Positions 31,724 to 34,835 of a DNA stretch of 34,835 nt are shown piece by piece. Source of the stretch: Bacteroidales bacterium (GTDB lineage: Bacteria; Bacteroidota; Bacteroidia; Bacteroidales; Dysgonomonadaceae); NCBI GenBank assembly GCA_012518155.1, contig JAAYTC010000108.1:1-34835 (forward strand). Reading direction: 5' to 3'. The translations under genes were made by a program, and so were the position numbers. Every line of letters begins with the position of its first letter. Positions within the stretch are counted from its first letter, which is position 1. The notes beneath the pieces were generated by a model, which was not told the DNA's origin, searched no databases, and was given only the letters and a program-made list of their open reading frames with translations.

Positions 31724-33246
31724 TCTTCAACTCCTTTTTTGCTCTCTTCCATTAATTTTTTCCCTTTTTCGATGGCATCTTCGATGGTACCCACGTTCAT
31801 GAATGCTGCTTCGGGGTATTGGTCGAGTTCCCCATCGAGGATCATTTTAAAACCTTTGATTGTATCTTCAATGGCGACCATCACTCCCGGTTGCCCGGTG
31901 TACTGTTCCGCCATATGGAAAGGTTGGGAAAGGAAACGTTGTACCTTTCGGGCGCGGTTTACGGTAAGCCGATCTTCGTCCGACAGCTCCTCCATGCCGA
32001 GGATGGAAATAATATCTTGTAACTCTTTGTAGCGCTGTAAAATCTGTTTCACGCGCGTTGCCGTATCGTAGTGTTCTTGGCCCACGACATGCGGGTCAAG
32101 GATGCGCGACGACGATTCGAGTGGATCCACGGCCGGGTATATTCCCAAGGAGGCAATTTTACGGCTCAGCACGGTAGATGCATCCAAGTAGCTAAAGGTG
32201 GTGGCCGGAGCCGGGTCGGTGAGGTCGTCCGCCGGCACGTATACCGCCTGTACCGATGTAATGGACCCGTAGGTGGTGGAAGCGATCCGTTCTTGCAGGG
32301 TACCCATTTCCGACGCGAGCGTAGGCTGGTATCCCACCGCCGAGGGCATACGCCCTAGGAGAGCCGATACTTCAGATCCCGCTTGCACGAACCGGAAAAT
32401 ATTGTCGATAAAGAGGAGCGTGTCGCCGCCTTTTCCTCCACTGTCGCGAAACGATTCGGCCACCGCCAATCCCGTGAGTGCTACCGAAGCGCGTGCCCCG
32501 GGCGGTTCATTCATCTGTCCGAATACCAGCGTGGTTTGCGATTTTTTCAGCTCTTCGTAGTCGACCGTGCTCAGGTCCCACTTACCTTCTTCCATTCCTT
32601 TTTTAAACTCATCGCCATACTTGATAACCCCTGACTCGATCATTTCACGGAGCAGGTCGTTCCCCTCCCGGGTACGTTCGCCTACACCCGCGAAGATGGA
32701 GTAGCCGTCGTGTCCCTTCGCGATGTTATTGATCAGCTCCATGATGATTACCGTTTTTCCCACGCCGGCCCCGCCGAAGAGTCCAATTTTCCCTCCTTTA
32801 AGGTAAGGCTGTAGCAGGTCGATCACTTTGATGCCGGTAATTAGGATTTCTTCGGAGGTGGTGAGGTCTTCGAACTTTGGAGCCTCCCGGTGGATAGGGT
32901 ATTGCTCCTTTCGGTTCAAGGGAGAGAGCCCGTCGATGGGGCTACCCACCACGTTCAGCAGACGTCCTTTAATTTGTTCTCCGATGGGCACGCTGATCGG
33001 CCTTCCCAGGGCATTTACAGCCAGCCCTCTTCTGAGCCCGTCGGTACTATCCATTGCAACCGTACGCACGGTATTTTCCCCGATATGCTGTTGCACTTCG
33101 AGAAATATCTCCTCTCCCTCCGGGTGTTTCACGGAGAGTGCATCATTGATGGCGGGTAATTTCACTTCCCTCGGGTCGAGAACTTCGAAGTGCACATCGA
33201 CCACCGGGCCGATGATTTGTGAGATGTATCCATTTAGCGTCGACAT
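31720..33246 (-). CDS. atpD: ATP synthase F1 beta subunit
   Basis: The catalytic subunit of F1. The 508 residues include the Walker A loop GGAGVGKT at 158-165, the catalytic-Glu region GERTREGNDL, LLFIDNIFRF as Walker B and the DELSEED-like segment, here EELSDED. An upstream in-frame extension to 33324 gives a hydrophobic stretch overlapping the promoter, so the ATG at 33246 (MSTLNGYISQIIGPVVDVHFE) was chosen; it gives the standard N-terminus. With atpC it forms a two-gene unit apart from the other atp genes, which is the Bacteroidota order. Confidence 0.97.
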   Translation of the reverse strand: MSTLNGYISQIIGPVVDVHFEVLDPREVKLPAINDALSVKHPEGEEIFLEVQQHIGENTVRTVAMDSTDGLRRGLAVNALGRPISVPIGEQIKGRLLNVVGSPIDGLSPLNRKEQYPIHREAPKFEDLTTSEEILITGIKVIDLLQPYLKGGKIGLFGGAGVGKTVIIMELINNIAKGHDGYSIFAGVGERTREGNDLLREMIESGVIKYGDEFKKGMEEGKWDLSTVDYEELKKSQTTLVFGQMNEPPGARASVALTGLAVAESFRDSGGKGGDTLLFIDNIFRFVQAGSEVSALLGRMPSAVGYQPTLASEMGTLQERIASTTYGSITSVQAVYVPADDLTDPAPATTFSYLDASTVLSRKIASLGIYPAVDPLESSSRILDPHVVGQEHYDTATRVKQILQRYKELQDIISILGMEELSDEDRLTVNRARKVQRFLSQPFHMAEQYTGQPGVMVAIEDTIKGFKMILDGELDQYPEAAFMNVGTIEDAIEKGKKLMEESKKGVEE

Positions 33247-33279
33247 ACGATATGTGATTGTTTGTTCTTGGGTTTTTCT

Positions 33280-33287
33280 CAAAGGTA
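33280..33287 (-). promoter_or_regulatory. -7 element TACCTTTG of atpD-atpC
   Basis: Minus-strand TACCTTTG matches TAnnTTTG and would start transcription near 33274, about 28 nt before the atpD ATG. A TTG at 33306-33304 lies 16 bp upstream, somewhat closer than usual. The tRNA gene ends only 30 bp further upstream. Confidence 0.5.
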
Positions 33288-33316
33288 CAAAATAAAAATG
33301 ATACAAGAAGAAAAAG

Positions 33317-33389
33317 AGCCACAAGCGAGATTCGAACTCGCGACCTACGCGTTACGAATGCGTTACTCTACCAACTGAGCTATTGTGGC
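33317..33389 (-). tRNA. tRNA-Thr (anticodon CGU)
   Basis: A 73-nt cloverleaf on the minus strand: acceptor GCCACAA pairs with TTGTGGC, the D arm contains AGTTGGTA, and the anticodon arm has the loop TTCGTAA with anticodon CGT, which reads ACG (Thr). The T arm is GCGAG-TTCGAAT-CTCGC. The anticodon stem ends with one A-C mismatch next to the loop. CCA is not encoded. The discriminator base would be U. Confidence 0.93.
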
Positions 33390-33401
33390 GTGTTTCGGGA
33401 G

Positions 33402-33432
33402 CAAAAGTATAAAAAAAAGCAACATGGATCAA
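33402..33432 (-). promoter_or_regulatory. Promoter of tRNA-Thr (-33 TTG, -7 TACTTTTG)
   Basis: Minus-strand TACTTTTG (33409-33402) matches TAnnTTTG and a TTG lies at 33432-33430 with a 20-bp spacer. The start would be near 33396, a few bases before the mature tRNA 5' end. Confidence 0.65.
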
Positions 33433-33526
33433 TTCTTTGTCGTTATTTTTGTTCCGGTGTTGCGGTGGTTAGTGAGCACTTAGCCAGGGATGGACGTAGC
33501 ATGCAGAAATAGGCGTTACATGATAA

Positions 33527-33557
33527 AAAACGGGCAGCATTTATGGCTGCCCGTTTT
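33527..33557 (-). terminator. Rho-independent terminator after secDF
   Basis: AAAACGGGCAGC (33527-33538) pairs perfectly with GCTGCCCGTTTT (33546-33557) across a 7-nt loop. On the minus strand the stem is followed by a run of six Ts, an ideal terminator 80 bp after the secDF stop. It also has T-richness on the plus strand and may work both ways. Confidence 0.9.
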
Positions 33558-33637
33558 GCTTTCGGTAAATTTACCTACTTCTTTTGGTGTTGTTTTGTTA
33601 TGGTTTCGATCGTTATAAATTGGTCGATTTCACTCAC

Positions 33638-34835
33638 CTATTTAGTTTGACGAGCGAGCTGTTCTTTCTTTTGTTTCCGTGTCATGAACGCGTAAGCTAC
33701 TGGTGAAGCGACAAACAAGCTGGTTACGGTGCCCACCGCTACCCCGATCATCAGAGCGAAGACGAAGCTGCGTACCGCGTCACTTCCAAAGAACAGGATA
33801 CAGATGATGACTAGAATGGTACTGAGTCCCGTGTTGATGGTACGCGCGAGCGTGGCGTTCATAGAATCGTTAAAGAGCTGCTTCAACTCCCGTTTAGGAT
33901 AGAGTTGCATGTATTCACGCACACGGTCGAACACCACCACCTTATCGTTAATCGAGTACCCTACCACGGTAAGGATGGCTGCCGCGAAGGTTTGATCCAT
34001 CTCCATTGAGAAGGGCATAATTTTCCAGAGCAGCGAGTAGAGCCCGATCACTGCAAACGCGTCTACCGCAAGCGCGGCTATCGTACCCAGTGAGAATCCC
34101 CAGTTTCGGAAGCGAATCAGGATATAGAGTCCCATGCCGACGAGTGCGATGAAGAGTGCCAGGAACGCGTTTCGGATCATATCTTCCGCTATGCTTGGTC
34201 CTACCTTCTGTGAGCTTTGGATATGGTCGTCTATAGTTTTGCCGGGAGTCATGAACTCGTCGAGACCCAAAGCGAGTTGGTTACGTAGTTGTTCTTCCAC
34301 CCCTTGACCCTCTTCTTCGATCATGTAGTTGGTGGAGATGCGCACTTGGTTTGCCGACCCGATAGTGATAACTTTTGCCGACTCATCGAGGTGTGGTGCC
34401 ACCGCCTCCTCTACGTCACTTACCCGTACGGGCTGATCGAAACGGACAATGTAGTTTCTTCCTCCGGTAAAATCGATTCCAGAATTCAGTCCCAGTGTAA
34501 AGAGAGATATGATACAGATGATCACGAAAATACCGATGCCGGTGAGTACCCCTTTGCTGTTTTGGATGAATGTAAAATTGTAGTCCCTGAACATGGCACG
34601 TGAGAATCCGGTGCTAAAGGTGAGGTTCAGCCATTTGCCTTTTTCCATACGGTTTTCATACAACATGCGCGTGAGGAATACCGCGGTGAGGAACGAAGCG
34701 GTGATACCGATCACGAGTGTGATGGCAAATCCGCGGATTGCCCCTGATCCAAAGATGGCAAGTACCACCCCAGTAATGATACTGGTGATATTGGCGTCGA
34801 GGATAGCCGAGAAGGCGTTCTTGTATCCATCCTCC
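33638..34835 (-). CDS. secDF: Protein translocase SecDF (fused), 3' part
   Basis: SecD and SecF use the proton-motive force to help pull proteins across the inner membrane. The visible 398 residues contain the last membrane helices of a SecD part (NAFSAILDANITSIITGVVL, then GSGAIRGFAITLVIG) running without a break into a SecF part with the SecF hallmark NSGIDFTGG, its periplasmic domain and the final helices (VVGYSINDKVVVFDRVRE, NTGLSTILVIICILFFG). The chain is thus a SecD-SecF fusion, common in Bacteroidota. The 5' end lies beyond the right edge; an internal GTG at 34768 is not the real start. A terminator follows the stop. Confidence 0.93.
   Translation of the reverse strand, partial: EDGYKNAFSAILDANITSIITGVVLAIFGSGAIRGFAITLVIGITASFLTAVFLTRMLYENRMEKGKWLNLTFSTGFSRAMFRDYNFTFIQNSKGVLTGIGIFVIICIISLFTLGLNSGIDFTGGRNYIVRFDQPVRVSDVEEAVAPHLDESAKVITIGSANQVRISTNYMIEEEGQGVEEQLRNQLALGLDEFMTPGKTIDDHIQSSQKVGPSIAEDMIRNAFLALFIALVGMGLYILIRFRNWGFSLGTIAALAVDAFAVIGLYSLLWKIMPFSMEMDQTFAAAILTVVGYSINDKVVVFDRVREYMQLYPKRELKQLFNDSMNATLARTINTGLSTILVIICILFFGSDAVRSFVFALMIGVAVGTVTSLFVASPVAYAFMTRKQKKEQLARQTK

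Noticed and set aside
33247..33324. N-terminal extension of AtpD to 33324
   Set aside because: It would cover the promoter element and touch the tRNA gene; the standard N-terminus begins at 33246.

Overview
The window looks like a chromosomal segment of a Bacteroidota bacterium, most likely order Bacteroidales. Several signs agree: an UpxY-type antiterminator upstream of a polysaccharide nucleotidyltransferase, many promoters with the Bacteroidota -7 element TAnnTTTG (three with a matching -33 TTG at 19-21 bp), an ATP synthase cluster in the Bacteroidota order atpD-atpC / small membrane gene-atpB / atpE-F-H-A-G, an AtpB with a long exported N-terminal extension, and a fused SecD-SecF. No phage, transposase or CRISPR array is visible. 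The species cannot be named from this sequence alone.

Layout. 1-2.0 kb (minus strand): the start of a surface-polysaccharide locus that continues off the left edge. upxY and rfbA each have their own promoter. Upstream of the upxY promoter lie a 21-bp tandem repeat and a frameshifted helix-turn-helix gene. 2.0-6.2 kb (plus): a secreted GHL10-family hydrolase-like protein, a Fur-family repressor followed by purA, and a membrane zinc metallopeptidase. 6.4-9.5 kb (plus): a TIGR01777-type epimerase, a DJ-1/PfpI protein, a DUF1801 protein and a double-VOC protein, closed by a terminator. 9.5-15.3 kb: a lipoprotein sugar dehydrogenase of the soluble PQQ family (minus), QorB (plus), and a giant tricorn-like protease (minus). 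15.5-24.8 kb: biotin-carrying oxaloacetate decarboxylase/pyruvate carboxylase-type subunit, a YqhD-type alcohol dehydrogenase, a GNAT acetyltransferase next to an OvoA ovothiol synthase, a diacylglycerol-kinase-like lipid kinase, a sodium:solute symporter and the GTPase EngB. 24.9-33.4 kb (minus): the complete F1Fo ATP synthase gene set, then tRNA-Thr(CGU). 33.5 kb to the right edge: the 3' part of secDF with a strong terminator.

Working together. The ATP synthase genes form three likely transcription units: atpD-atpC, the small membrane gene with atpB, and atpE-F-H-A-G. The last is separated from atpB by about 1 kb that holds two unrecognised small reading frames and a good minus-strand -7 element. 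The middle of the window is rich in genes for redox or reactive-carbonyl chemistry (DJ-1, VOC, QorB, YqhD-type dehydrogenase, OvoA), but they lie in several separate units, so a shared stress role is only an inference.

Most noteworthy: the 1-kb interruption of the atp cluster; the upxY upstream region with phased 21-bp repeats and a broken regulator; recurrent 18-22-bp tandem duplications in coding and noncoding DNA; an OvoA whose methyltransferase glycine motif is altered; and two genes (fur, tricorn) whose -7 element sits only 4-5 nt before the start codon, suggesting leaderless mRNAs.
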